Shown here: piece by piece, positions 37,947 to 46,531 of the stretch
Numbering within the stretch: the stretch's first letter is position 1
Layout: each line of letters starts with the position of its first letter
Assembly: GCF_016598535.1 (NCBI RefSeq)
Contig: NZ_CP066779.1
Span: 496,001-560,000 of the forward strand
Length of the DNA stretch: 64,000 nucleotides
Direction: 5' to 3'
Origin: Rhodococcus sp. P-2
GTDB taxonomy: Bacteria; Actinomycetota; Actinomycetes; Mycobacteriales; Mycobacteriaceae
Made by a program: the position numbers and the translations under genes
The notes under the pieces: generated by a model
Told to the model about the DNA's origin: nothing
The model's database searches: none
Seen by the model: the letters and a program-made list of their open reading frames with translations, nothing else

Positions 37947-38260
37947 TGAAATACCTTTCACATATCCCGAGTGGAATTGCGCCAAAATTAACACATGTCG
38001 ACAATTACCAACAGCGAAGGTATTTCTTTTGTCATCCAAACAGATGACAATTCACCTGGGCAATTAGAAGTGCATTTACTCCCCCAAAAGTAGGAGAAAC
38101 TAAACAAAACGACCAATGCTGGACAATTGACCAATAATGGAGAACATGGAGATGGATGCCACTCGAGCTGGAGTGATCAAGATATAAATATTTGGACCGG
38201 GAAACCGAAAAAGGACAATACGACGGCAGCCCACAAATAGCTACGCCGGCAATTCTCGGA
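37947..38260. other. AT-rich intergenic region with GACAATT repeats
   Basis: 314 bases without a supported gene, clearly more AT-rich than the rest. GACAATT occurs three times (38000, 38046, 38122), each followed within four bases by ACC. It probably contains the promoter and control sites of the secreted protein gene (minus strand). No tRNA-like or terminator-like structure was seen. Confidence 0.5.
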
Positions 38261-38518
38261 CTAGCCTCCAGCGAAAGGCGGAAGAATATCGACAGCGCTA
38301 CCGGAGGCTCGAGACACGTCGCGGGTCAACTCGTCACCGACGAGGAAAGCCGAGACCGACAGCACTCGCTCCATCTCCGGTCCGTATCGCCCGACCAAGA
38401 CCGCGACCAACTCGGCAAGTGTGTTGTCGGGCGAAATGGCGACTACCTCGCTACGGCAACCGGATACATCCGCTGCAGCAGCAAAGTAACGAACCGAGAT
38501 CGAATGCGGATCAGCCAC
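38261..38518 (-). CDS. moaD: MoaD, small subunit of molybdopterin synthase
   Basis: 85 residues from GTG 38518, which overlaps the moaA stop by eight bases. Ubiquitin-like sulfur carrier: [15 protein letters not shown] at the start, a central [17 protein letters not shown], and the diagnostic C-terminal GG (PPFAGG), which is thiocarboxylated and docks into MoaE. The longer frame up to 38599 is only moaA antisense-frame sequence. MoaE is encoded in the divergent moeA-moaC:mogA-moaE operon. Confidence 0.92.
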   Translation of the reverse strand: MADPHSISVRYFAAAADVSGCRSEVVAISPDNTLAELVAVLVGRYGPEMERVLSVSAFLVGDELTRDVSRASGSAVDILPPFAGG

Positions 38519-39569
38519 CAATCGCTCCCATACTTCTTTCCGGCGGAACGAAGTCCGCGGCGTCGATGCCGTGCCCTGCCCACTTGTTCCACATCGCACC
38601 GCGCCACAGATCCGCTAGTTGGTCGTCACTTGCTCCGGACCTGAGCGCGGCACGCAGATCGACTTCGCGGTCGCTGAACAGACATGACCGAATTGTTCCC
38701 TCGGCAGTCATTCGGGTCCGGTCGCATTCACTGCAGAACGAGCGGGTCACGGAAGCGATGATTCCAACCGTCATCGTGGTCCCGTCGACACGCCATTCTT
38801 CGGCAGGAGCCGACGGATCTTCGCGGCCGATAGCTTCCAATTCGAAACGGCTTCCCAATACGGACAACAATTCAGCCGCGGTCACCATGTTCTCGCGCGC
38901 CCACGCATGGTCTGCATCCAGAGGCATTTGTTCGATAAAGCGTAATTCGACGCCGGCTTCGAGGCACCACTGCAAAAGATCCGCCGCGCCGTGGAGCGTT
39001 TCACGCATCAGCACCGCATTGATCTTCAGTGGCGCGAGTCCGGCCGCAGCTGCCGCTCGAATTCCCGCGAGAACGGACGGCAACCTGTCTCGACGCGTCA
39101 ATTCCGCAAAATGGGCGCGATCGACGGAATCCAGAGACACGTTGACGCGGGTCAGACCCGCTGCAGCCAGCTTCGCGGCACGATGTTCGAGCCCAACGGC
39201 GTTGGTAGTCATGGAAAGTGGAATGCCCGGCACGCGAGCCGCGCACCCGCCGATGATCTTTTCGAGGTCACTGCGCATGAGTGGTTCCCCGCCGGTGAAT
39301 CTCACTTCACGAATACCGACTCGTTCGACACCGATTCCGACCACTCGAATGATCTCTTCGGGACTCAGAAGGTCTTCCGTAGCAATGGCCGGCAGGCCCT
39401 CTTCGGGCATGCAATACGTACAGCGAAGTGAACACTTCTCGGTGATCGAGACTCGCAGATCTCTGGCAACACGCCCGAACCTGTCGACCAGGAGATCCGT
39501 CTCGGGACGACCGGCGAGGGAGGCAGCGTCAAACCGCACGGTGGGAATTCCCATCGAGACCACTGTCAT
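38511..39569 (-). CDS. moaA: GTP 3',8-cyclase MoaA
   Basis: The radical-SAM enzyme for the first step of molybdenum cofactor synthesis; 352 residues from ATG 39569. The N-terminal 4Fe-4S cysteines are CSLRCTYC (46, 50, 53), followed by [15 protein letters not shown]. The C-terminal second cluster is [18 protein letters not shown], and the protein ends in the essential GG (GAIGG). Coupled to moaD by an eight-base overlap, divergent from moeA with a gap of about 110 bases that carries both promoters. Confidence 0.96.
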   Translation of the reverse strand: MTVVSMGIPTVRFDAASLAGRPETDLLVDRFGRVARDLRVSITEKCSLRCTYCMPEEGLPAIATEDLLSPEEIIRVVGIGVERVGIREVRFTGGEPLMRSDLEKIIGGCAARVPGIPLSMTTNAVGLEHRAAKLAAAGLTRVNVSLDSVDRAHFAELTRRDRLPSVLAGIRAAAAAGLAPLKINAVLMRETLHGAADLLQWCLEAGVELRFIEQMPLDADHAWARENMVTAAELLSVLGSRFELEAIGREDPSAPAEEWRVDGTTMTVGIIASVTRSFCSECDRTRMTAEGTIRSCLFSDREVDLRAALRSGASDDQLADLWRGAMWNKWAGHGIDAADFVPPERSMGAIGG

Positions 39570-39680
39570 CACTTCACCAACTTCCGTATTGCTCCAGTAT
39601 GACCGAAAGCCGTACTCCGTGTGTCGGACGGACCACACCGCCTAGGATCAAAACATGTCGAGGTTGTCGAGGTTACTGTC

Positions 39681-40883
39681 ATGAGCGCGCGTTCGGTCGA
39701 GGAACACGCTGCGCACATCTCCGGATTGCTCACCGGCCTGCACACCCTCTCTCCGTCGGCGGTTCCGACGGCAGAAGCGTTGGGGCGCATAACTTGCTCG
39801 GATATCGCATCGCCGGTGGACCTGCCCCTCTTCCGCAACTCACAGATGGACGGATATGCGGTCGATGCTGCTTCTGTGGCCTCGGTTCCGACCACACTGA
39901 CGGTTCGAGGCGTGATCGCCGCTGGAAGCGGAAAACCACCGAAACACCTTCCAGGATCGGCATTTCGCATCATGACCGGTGCGCCGCTCCCCGAGGGTGC
40001 CGACGCCGTCGTTCCCGTCGAGGACACGACGGGCGTCACCGAACACGTGGTCACCATCGAACGGGGCAGGTCTGTAGGCGAATTCGTTCGCGAACGTGGC
40101 AGCGACATCACTGCCGGAATGCTACTGGTCACGGCCGGAACACACTTGGAACCTCGCCATATCGCCGCGCTGAGCGCTGTGGGCCTGGCCTCGCTCGACA
40201 CGTACACGAAGCCACGGGTCGCGATAATTACGACGGGCGCCGAACTGAAAAGTGCCGGAACAACTCTCGAACCAGGCGAGATCTACGATTCCAACGGACC
40301 AGCTTTGGCAACATTGGCCGAAGCCAACGGCGCCGATGTCGTATCCGTCGCCCGAAGCAGCGACGACCCGGCCGAGTTCCGCGAATTACTCTCGTACGCA
40401 ACCTCGGTCGCCGATCTGGTTTTCACCTCCGGTGGGGTGTCCATGGGGGACTTCGAGGTGGTGAAGGAAACTCTCACCCCTCTGGGTGCACACTTCGGCC
40501 ACGTCGCGATGCAGCCGGGTGGCCCGCAAGGCACCGCCGTGGTGAACGAAGTGCCGGTACTGAGTTTCCCGGGCAACCCGGTCAGCACGATGGTCTCGTT
40601 CGAGGTCTTCGCCCGCGGCGAACTGCGCCGGGCCGCGGGTCTGCCCGAGATCCCGCGCGAACGGCTGCCACTGACTGCACCGCTACGTTCGGTGGATGGC
40701 AAGCGCCAGTTCCTGCGCGCGCGTAGAACTGCGGACGGTATCGAACTCGTGGCCGGACCCGGCTCGCACCTCGTTGCAGCAATGGCGTGGGCCGACGTCC
40801 TGATCGACGTCCCCGCTGCCGTGACCGAACTCGGAGCGGGCGATCTCGTCGATGTCCTCCCGCTCTCGGCTTCCTCGATTTGA
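39681..40883 (+). CDS. moeA: Molybdopterin molybdotransferase MoeA
   Basis: Inserts molybdate into adenylated molybdopterin. 400 residues from ATG 39681. Domain blocks include LFRNSQMDGYAVDAA, FRIMTGAPLPEGADAVVPVE, VAIITTGAELKSAGTTLEPGEIYDSN, LVFTSGGVSMGDFEVVKE and MQPGGPQGTAVVNEVPVLSFPGNPVSTMVSFEVF, all standard for MoeA. The C-terminal beta-domain follows. The moaC start follows 28 bases after the stop, so it heads an operon with moaC:mogA and moaE. Confidence 0.96.
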   Translation: MSARSVEEHAAHISGLLTGLHTLSPSAVPTAEALGRITCSDIASPVDLPLFRNSQMDGYAVDAASVASVPTTLTVRGVIAAGSGKPPKHLPGSAFRIMTGAPLPEGADAVVPVEDTTGVTEHVVTIERGRSVGEFVRERGSDITAGMLLVTAGTHLEPRHIAALSAVGLASLDTYTKPRVAIITTGAELKSAGTTLEPGEIYDSNGPALATLAEANGADVVSVARSSDDPAEFRELLSYATSVADLVFTSGGVSMGDFEVVKETLTPLGAHFGHVAMQPGGPQGTAVVNEVPVLSFPGNPVSTMVSFEVFARGELRRAAGLPEIPRERLPLTAPLRSVDGKRQFLRARRTADGIELVAGPGSHLVAAMAWADVLIDVPAAVTELGAGDLVDVLPLSASSI

Positions 40884-40911
40884 TTCACTCGATCTGATTC
40901 AAAGGACACTC

Positions 40912-41898
40912 ATGACCGAATTGACACACGTCGACAGCGAAGGCCGAGCGCGCATGGTCGACGTCAGCGCCAAGGCCGAGACGACGCGCATCGCCGTCGC
41001 TGCCGGTGAACTCGTCACGACCGCCGAGGTAGTTCGCCTCGTCCGCGCCGACGGCATGCCCAAGGCCGATGTCCTCACCACCGCGCGCATTGCCGGAATC
41101 GCCGGTGCAAAAAAGACGTCAGAGCTGATCCCGTTGTGTCATCAGCTCGCGCTTTCGTCGGTCAAGGTGGAATTCGGGTTCACCGAAACCTCGATCACCG
41201 TCGAAGCGACGGCAAAGACTCGCGGACAGACCGGCGTCGAGATGGAAGCACTCACCGCCGTCGCGGTAGCCGGCCTGACCTTGCACGACATGGTCAAAGC
41301 GGTCGATCCCGGAGCCACTATGAACGGTGTTCGCCTGCTCACCAAAGACGGTGGTAAACACGGACATTGGACCCGCGACACTCAGAACTCACAGACATCT
41401 CCGGCGCACGCCTTCACCTCGCCACGATCCGCAACCGTGCTGGTCGCTTCGACCGGTGGCGCGAACGGCACCAGACCCGACACCACCGGTCCGACGATCG
41501 CAGCCTGGCTACGCGAGCGGGACTTCGAGGTGCGTGGACCGCTTGTGTACGCCGACGCAGACATCGCGGCGGGCATCGCTGACGCCAAGGAGGGCTCCCC
41601 GTCGCTTGTCATCAGCACCGGCGGCACCGGTGCTTCCCCCACGGATGCAACCCCAGAAGCTACCCGGGCAGTCTTGACCCGTGAGTTGCCCGGGGTCGCA
41701 GAAGCTATCCGAACGAAGGGCCTCGAAAAGACCCCACACGCGTCACTGAGCCGTGGTGTGGCAGGTCTCACAGGCACGACGGTCATAGTCAATCTTCCGG
41801 GTTCTCCCGGTGGAGTGAAGGACGGTCTCACCGTCCTCGAACCCATCATCGATCACCTGCTCGCGCAGGTCGCAGGCGGAGGAGCACACGATGAGTGA
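40912..41898 (+). CDS. moaC: Fused MoaC/MogA (cyclic pyranopterin monophosphate synthase + molybdopterin adenylyltransferase)
   Basis: 328 residues carrying two enzymes of one pathway. Residues 1-158 are MoaC (LTHVDSEGRARMVDVSAKA, KKTSELIPLCHQLALSSVKVEF, TGVEMEALTAVAVAGLTLHDMVKAVD, KDGGKHG). Residues 165-325 are MogA/MoaB (ATVLVASTGGANGTRPDTTGP, LVISTGGTGASPTDATPEATR, LPGVAEAIR, VIVNLPGSPGGVKDGL). Such a fusion is annotated as MoaCB in some actinobacteria. ATG 40912 is behind AAAGGA. The end overlaps moaE by eight bases. Confidence 0.93.
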   Translation: MTELTHVDSEGRARMVDVSAKAETTRIAVAAGELVTTAEVVRLVRADGMPKADVLTTARIAGIAGAKKTSELIPLCHQLALSSVKVEFGFTETSITVEATAKTRGQTGVEMEALTAVAVAGLTLHDMVKAVDPGATMNGVRLLTKDGGKHGHWTRDTQNSQTSPAHAFTSPRSATVLVASTGGANGTRPDTTGPTIAAWLRERDFEVRGPLVYADADIAAGIADAKEGSPSLVISTGGTGASPTDATPEATRAVLTRELPGVAEAIRTKGLEKTPHASLSRGVAGLTGTTVIVNLPGSPGGVKDGLTVLEPIIDHLLAQVAGGGAHDE

Positions 41899-42304
41899 GC
41901 TACTGGCTCGGATCTCCGAGCAACCGATTCACGCAGACACCGTCGACGCCGCCGTTGCCGGTCCGAAGAACGGTGCTGTTGTGGTGTTCACCGGGACGGT
42001 ACGCAATCACGATGGCGGTCAAGCGGTTTCAGCGTTGGAGTACCAAGCGCATCCGGATGCCGAACGCTTCCTCCAGACGTGCTGCCAAGAGGTTGCCACC
42101 TCGACCGGCCTGCCGGTTGCCGCGATCCATCGCGTCGGACACCTCGAGATCGGCGACCTCGCACTGGTGGCCGCCGTCGCCGCCCCGCATCGAGCGGAGG
42201 CGTTCGCCGCGTGCGCCGAACTGGTGGAGCGCATCAAGCACGAGGTACCGATCTGGAAGCGGCAACACTTCGCGAACGGCGTCTCCGAATGGGTCGGGTT
42301 GTAG
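41891..42304 (+). CDS. moaE: MoaE, large subunit of molybdopterin synthase
   Basis: The catalytic subunit that transfers sulfur from MoaD to cyclic pyranopterin. 137 residues. VVFTGTVRNHDGGQAVSALEYQAH, IHRVGHLEIGDLALVAAVAAPHR and the catalytic-lysine end VPIWKRQHFANGVSEW are all present. It overlaps the moaC:mogA stop by eight bases. Together with moaD and moaA on the other strand, the set covers GTP cyclisation to molybdate insertion apart from MoeB/MoeZ. Confidence 0.96.
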   Translation: MSELLARISEQPIHADTVDAAVAGPKNGAVVVFTGTVRNHDGGQAVSALEYQAHPDAERFLQTCCQEVATSTGLPVAAIHRVGHLEIGDLALVAAVAAPHRAEAFAACAELVERIKHEVPIWKRQHFANGVSEWVGL

Positions 42305-42532
42305 GTCGAACGCTCCGAGAAGGTAGAGTTACGATCACTAGGTGCCTGAAATCGGGCATCCAGCGTCGTAGAACGCAAATTTTCTTGCTGAGTGCTCAAT
42401 GCACCCGCTCTTCTTACGGCGAAGAAGCCTGCCGACCGGCAGCGCCGCCACCACTGTGCTTGATTGTTCGACCGGTTCATTCCCGTGTCGGCATCCGGGC
42501 ACGAACACGTGCCCGAAAGGCTCTGAACACAC
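42305..42532 (+). other. Long leader before the DEAD-box helicase
   Basis: 228 bases between moaE and the helicase. It contains a hairpin CTGCCGACCGGCAG near 42428 and a TGCC...GGCA pair near 42342. Several DEAD-box helicase genes carry long, regulated 5' leaders; this one may act as such. A 65-codon frame within it lacks similarity and is not called. Confidence 0.45.
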
Positions 42533-43972
42533 TTGTCTGACATCTCTACGCCCGCTACCACCTTCGCAGCCCTCGGTGTGCGCGCACCGCTGGTGAAAGC
42601 TCTCGAAGACGGCGGAATCACTTCTCCGTTCCCGATCCAGATCGACACCCTCCCCGACACTCTTTCGGGGCGCGACGTACTGGGCCGCGGAAAGACCGGA
42701 AGCGGCAAGACCCTCGCGTTCTCCATCCCCATGGTCTCCCGCCTCGCCGGCGAACTGTCCGGGGGCAAGCGTCGTCCGGGTCGACCGCTCGGCCTGGTGC
42801 TCGCACCGACGCGTGAGCTCGCCACCCAGATCACCGCAACCCTCGAACCGTTGGCCGCCGCATACGACTTGCGCGTGACCACCATCTTCGGTGGCGTCTC
42901 GCAGCACCGCCAGGTTCAGGCTCTCAAGGCCGGAGTCGACATCGTCGTCGCCTGCCCCGGTCGCCTCGAAGACCTCATGAAGCAGAAATTCGTCAGCCTC
43001 GACGCCGTCGAGATCACCGTGCTCGACGAGGCAGACCACATGGCCGACCTCGGCTTCCTGCCCGTAGTCACCCGCATCCTCTCGTCCACCCCGCAGGACG
43101 GGCAGCGCCTTCTGTTCTCGGCAACGCTGGACAACGGCGTCGACAAGCTCGTCAAGCGTTTCCTCAAGAACGAGGTCATGCATTCGGTCGACGAGGCCAA
43201 CTCCCCCGTCGCCGCGATGACGCACCACGTGTTCGACGTCGACGGCGTCGAAGCCAAGAAGGCTCTGGTCGAGAAGCTCGCTTCCGGTACCGGTCGTCGC
43301 ATCCTGTTCATGCGCACCAAGCACCAGGCACGCAAGTTGGCTCGCCAGCTCACCGAGTCGGGCATCCCGTCAGTGGACCTGCACGGCAACCTCTCTCAGG
43401 CCGCTCGCGACCGTAACCTGGCGGCATTCTCCGCCGGTGAAGCGCGCGTCCTCGTCGCCACCGACGTCGCAGCACGCGGCGTCCACGTCGACGACGTCGA
43501 GTTGGTCGTCCATGTCGATCCGCCGGCCGAGCACAAGGCGTACCTGCACCGTAGTGGTCGCACCGCTCGCGCAGGCAGCGCCGGCGACGTGGTCACCGTG
43601 GTTCTGCCCGAGCAGCGTAAGGATCTCGCGATCCTCATGCGTAAGGCGGCCATCAAGGTGACCCCGGTTCGTTCGACTGCCAACTCCGAGCACGTCGTCA
43701 AGTTGGTCGGCGACATCGCACCGCACGTCACGCCGGCTCCGAAGGCTCCGGCCCAGCCGAACGGTGGACGCGGACAGCGTCCCGCCGGCCAGGGTGGACG
43801 CGGCGGCGCAGCACGGTCGGGTCAGGCTCGCTCCGGACAGGGCGGTCAGTCACGCGGCGCTCGCACCGGCGGAGCTGCCCGTCAGGAACATGCAGGCGGC
43901 GGCGCTCGCCGTCCCCGCACAGGCGGCGGCGCTCGCACCGCAGGCTCCACCGGTGGCCGCCCCGCTCGCTAG
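42533..43972 (+). CDS. DEAD-box RNA helicase (RhlE/DeaD type)
   Basis: 479 residues from TTG 42533. The ATPase core has motif I GRGKTGSGKT, Ia APTRELA, Ib ACPGRLEDL, II LDEADHMADLG, III FSATL, and VI HRSGRTARAG, with Q-motif FPIQ. Residues about 400-479 are a low-complexity tail of RGG/RGQ-type repeats (GQGGRGGAARSG and similar), typical for RNA binding. It unwinds structured RNA in ribosome assembly or RNA turnover. It stands alone with a 228-base leader and converges on the BluB-like gene. Confidence 0.93.
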   Translation: MSDISTPATTFAALGVRAPLVKALEDGGITSPFPIQIDTLPDTLSGRDVLGRGKTGSGKTLAFSIPMVSRLAGELSGGKRRPGRPLGLVLAPTRELATQITATLEPLAAAYDLRVTTIFGGVSQHRQVQALKAGVDIVVACPGRLEDLMKQKFVSLDAVEITVLDEADHMADLGFLPVVTRILSSTPQDGQRLLFSATLDNGVDKLVKRFLKNEVMHSVDEANSPVAAMTHHVFDVDGVEAKKALVEKLASGTGRRILFMRTKHQARKLARQLTESGIPSVDLHGNLSQAARDRNLAAFSAGEARVLVATDVAARGVHVDDVELVVHVDPPAEHKAYLHRSGRTARAGSAGDVVTVVLPEQRKDLAILMRKAAIKVTPVRSTANSEHVVKLVGDIAPHVTPAPKAPAQPNGGRGQRPAGQGGRGGAARSGQARSGQGGQSRGARTGGAARQEHAGGGARRPRTGGGARTAGSTGGRPAR

Positions 43973-43987
43973 GCCGCCCCGCACAAC

Positions 43988-44617
43988 TCAATAGGTTTCG
44001 TAATGGACAGCGTCGGCCAATGGCCGGCGCTGTCGCCATCCGAAACGCTCGAGATCCGGAACCTGTTGAAACTCAGTCACCTTCCCGACGCACAGCCACG
44101 CAATGGGGCGAACGGGTGACGGAATGCGCATGAGTTCGGTGAGGTACTTCTCGTCGTAGAACGAGACCCAGCCGATCCCGATCTCCTCGGCTACCGCAGC
44201 GAGCCACAAATTCTGAATTGCGAGTACCGCCGAGAACAGTCCGGTGTCGTCGACGGTGTGGCGGCCGAGGATGTTGGGGCCACCACGTGACGGGTCGTAA
44301 GTGACGACGATGCCGGTACCGCTCTCGGCGATTCCCTCGATCTTGATGGGGTCGAACGTCGAGCGGCGATCCTCGGGCAAAGACTGCGCGAAATTCAGCC
44401 GGGCTTCGGCGACGTGTGCCGCGAAGGTGTCGAGCGTCTCCGGATTCCGAACGACGACAAAATCCCACGGCTGCGTGTTTCCCACACTCGGCGCGCGATG
44501 AGCGGCGTCGAGAATGCGCATCAGAGTTTCGTCGGGGACGATCTCTCCCGAGAACTCGGCGCGAACGTCTCGGCGTCGCCGAATCGCTTCGTACACGGAT
44601 ACAGCTGATTCACTCAC
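43988..44617 (-). CDS. bluB: BluB-like nitroreductase (5,6-dimethylbenzimidazole synthase family)
   Basis: 209 residues from GTG 44617, overlapping the COG0523 gene stop by four bases. The BluB signature RRRRDVRAEF near the start is followed by RILDAAHRAPSVGNTQPWDFVVVR. The remainder is nitroreductase-fold: SGTGIVVTYDPSRGGPNILGRHT and VAEEIGIGWVSFYDEKYL, as in BluB, which cuts FMNH2 to make the lower ligand of B12. BluB activity depends on an aspartate and serine that were not aligned here, so a general nitroreductase is possible. Confidence 0.8.
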   Translation of the reverse strand: MSESAVSVYEAIRRRRDVRAEFSGEIVPDETLMRILDAAHRAPSVGNTQPWDFVVVRNPETLDTFAAHVAEARLNFAQSLPEDRRSTFDPIKIEGIAESGTGIVVTYDPSRGGPNILGRHTVDDTGLFSAVLAIQNLWLAAVAEEIGIGWVSFYDEKYLTELMRIPSPVRPIAWLCVGKVTEFQQVPDLERFGWRQRRPLADAVHYETY

Positions 44618-45672
44618 GCCCCGACGGTATAGCGGTGCAATCCCAGCATGGCGTCGGGGTGCGGTTCGACCGTTTCTTCGCGCACGCAGTTGCGGAGCGC
44701 GCTGCCGACCGCTCCCGAGTCCATCCCGGTGCCGATCACAACCAGTTGCGTGGTTCGAGACTCGCCGGACTTCCACCGCAGCGGCGTGATCCGAACATGA
44801 TCACCCACCGATTGGATCTCGAATTTCCCTGTGTAACCAGGAATCTCGAAGTTCACGAATCCCTTGATGCGGTACACGCCCGGCGGTTGATTCTCGAGGA
44901 AATGCGTCAGAGCCCTGGCGTCGAGAGCCGCCTCCGATGTGAAATCAACCGACTCGTAACGGTGGTGCAGGTGATCGTGATGACACGAGCCGTCTTCGTG
45001 CCCGTGCTCGTGCCCGTGCTCGTCACGCAGGAGTTCATCCAGGCTCAATTGGTCGCCCGGAGCCGGAGGGGTCACCTCTCCGGTATCGAACAGCAGAGCA
45101 GGGTCTATCCGCGAATGTGATGTTTCCACAATCGGCGCTCGCGGGTTCAACTCACGGATTCCGACCGTGAATCGCTCGCGCTCGGAGACCGGAACGCTGT
45201 CGATCTTGTTGACTACCACCAGGTCTGCCAGACGGACATGTTGATCGAGTTCGGGATGCTCGCTGCGAACGGTGGAAAAATTGGCTCCGTCGACCACCAC
45301 CACCAGGCCGCCGTAGACGACGGACGGGTTCTCACTTCCGAGGACGAGTCGAATCATGTTCCGCGGCTCGGCCAACCCGCTGGCCTCGATGACAATCACG
45401 TCGATCCCGGATTGCCGGTGCGCCAGCTTGTTCAGCATCTCGTCCATGTCGGAGACGTCGACAGCGCAGCACAGACAGCCGTTGCTGAGAGAGACCATCG
45501 AATCGACTTGACCGGCGACCATCATCGAATCGATGTTGACGGAGCCGAAGTCGTTGACGATCACACCGATGCGTACGCCGTCGTTGTTGCGCAGAAGATG
45601 GTTGAGCAGCGTCGTCTTGCCCGAACCGAGAAAGCCTGCGACGACAATTACGGGAATCTGCTTCTTCGCCAC
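44614..45672 (-). CDS. COG0523 (CobW/ZNG1-type) metallochaperone GTPase
   Basis: A G3E GTPase of about 352 residues. The second of two adjacent GTG codons (45672) gives better spacing to GGAAGG. It has P-loop GFLGSGKTT (13-21), the COG0523 metal motif GCLCC (65-69), a VNKID base-recognition motif, and a His-rich stretch with eight or more histidines near 215-240 that would bind metal, then a CobW C-terminal domain (FLENQPPGVYRIKGFVNF). These proteins deliver Zn or Co to client enzymes. Coupling to BluB hints at B12/cobalt, but no Zur or B12 switch is visible. Confidence 0.88.
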   Translation of the reverse strand: MAKKQIPVIVVAGFLGSGKTTLLNHLLRNNDGVRIGVIVNDFGSVNIDSMMVAGQVDSMVSLSNGCLCCAVDVSDMDEMLNKLAHRQSGIDVIVIEASGLAEPRNMIRLVLGSENPSVVYGGLVVVVDGANFSTVRSEHPELDQHVRLADLVVVNKIDSVPVSERERFTVGIRELNPRAPIVETSHSRIDPALLFDTGEVTPPAPGDQLSLDELLRDEHGHEHGHEDGSCHHDHLHHRYESVDFTSEAALDARALTHFLENQPPGVYRIKGFVNFEIPGYTGKFEIQSVGDHVRITPLRWKSGESRTTQLVVIGTGMDSGAVGSALRNCVREETVEPHPDAMLGLHRYTVGA

Positions 45673-45753
45673 CACACAACCTTCCGAAACCACACCTACC
45701 GATCAATGATCGTAGTGGAGTGTGGCTTCGGAAGGCTCACGCTGACGGCAGGC

Positions 45754-46356
45754 TCACACCGTGCAGAGCGGACGGATGTCCGACGTACCCTCGGTGGTCG
45801 GTGACGTCAAGATCGTGCACGCGTTGTAACCACGGGATTCGGCGACCCGGCGGATCTCGCTCCAGCCTGCCGCGTCGACAATCGGGGACCGTGACAGCAC
45901 GAACCCGGAAAGCCGGAGTGGATCACCCACCAGTGCCCACGAATAGTCGTCGGCGATGTACGCGACGATGTAGTTCGGCGGACCGTCCAAGCTTTCCTGA
46001 GTGGGCACCCCCGGGAAGCTCACATGCAACTGAGCACCCGTTGCTGGATCGGTAACTCGGGCATTCCCGACGATCTCGTTGGCTTCACCGGTCCACGTCG
46101 TACACGTGTTCTTCACGCTCACGTTCGAGGAATCGACCAGCCCGTAACTCGCCCGGGTGTCCTTCGCGCACGCGAGGTTGAACGGCTGAGGAATCGCCGC
46201 CACCTGGTTCCACTCCCCTACGTAGCGCGCGGCGTCCAGATTCGGCACCGGCTGCAGGGGCTCCCAGAGTGGGTCCGCCTGCGCGGTTCCCGAAAACATC
46301 GTTACTGCGCCACACACTCCCGCAATCGCAATCGCACTTCGCCCCGACCACTTCAT
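45754..46356 (-). CDS. Secreted lipocalin (Blc-like)
   Basis: 200 residues from ATG 46356. A signal peptide ends near residue 27 (FSGTAQADP, AxA-type). The lipocalin fold shows in LDAARYVGEWNQVAAIPQPF (GxW motif), CAKDTRASYGLVDSSNVSVKNTC, NYIVAYIADDYSWALVGDP and FVLSRSP, and the C-terminal cysteine in IRPLCTV can pair with an internal one. Lipocalins bind lipids or hydrophobic molecules. Unlike E. coli Blc it lacks a lipobox and appears secreted. It is divergent from the A-T-TE protein, 175 bases apart, so their promoters are adjacent. Confidence 0.88.
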   Translation of the reverse strand: MKWSGRSAIAIAGVCGAVTMFSGTAQADPLWEPLQPVPNLDAARYVGEWNQVAAIPQPFNLACAKDTRASYGLVDSSNVSVKNTCTTWTGEANEIVGNARVTDPATGAQLHVSFPGVPTQESLDGPPNYIVAYIADDYSWALVGDPLRLSGFVLSRSPIVDAAGWSEIRRVAESRGYNACTILTSPTTEGTSDIRPLCTV

Positions 46357-46456
46357 GTCACTGCTCCTCGTCTGCGCAACGCTCGATCGGCATTGGTTCC
46401 TCAAAGTATTCGGAGCAGTCGGCCTGAAGGATGGGGACGTATGGAAAACTACTTTC

Positions 46457-46484
46457 GGTTTGTTATGGACCTCTTTCACAAACC
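46457..46484. promoter_or_regulatory. Inverted repeat in the lipocalin / A-T-TE promoter region
   Basis: GGTTTGT (46457-46463) and ACAAACC (46478-46484) are perfect 7-base arms around 14 bases, in an AT-rich stretch 48-75 bases before the A-T-TE start. The spacing fits two turns between half-sites. The regulator is unknown. Confidence 0.5.
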
Positions 46485-46531
46485 TTATGTAATCTTTGCT
46501 AAAAGATAGCTGAAAGTCGGACGGAGCTACT

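Noticed and set aside
42399-42596. 65-codon frame in the helicase leader
   Set aside because: No ribosome site and no similarity; it overlaps the helicase start. Retained only as a comment on the leader.
45673-45753. Cobalamin riboswitch or Zur box before the COG0523 gene
   Set aside because: The 81-base gap to the lipocalin gene is too short for a B12 riboswitch, and no TGAAAATCATTTTCA-like palindrome was found.
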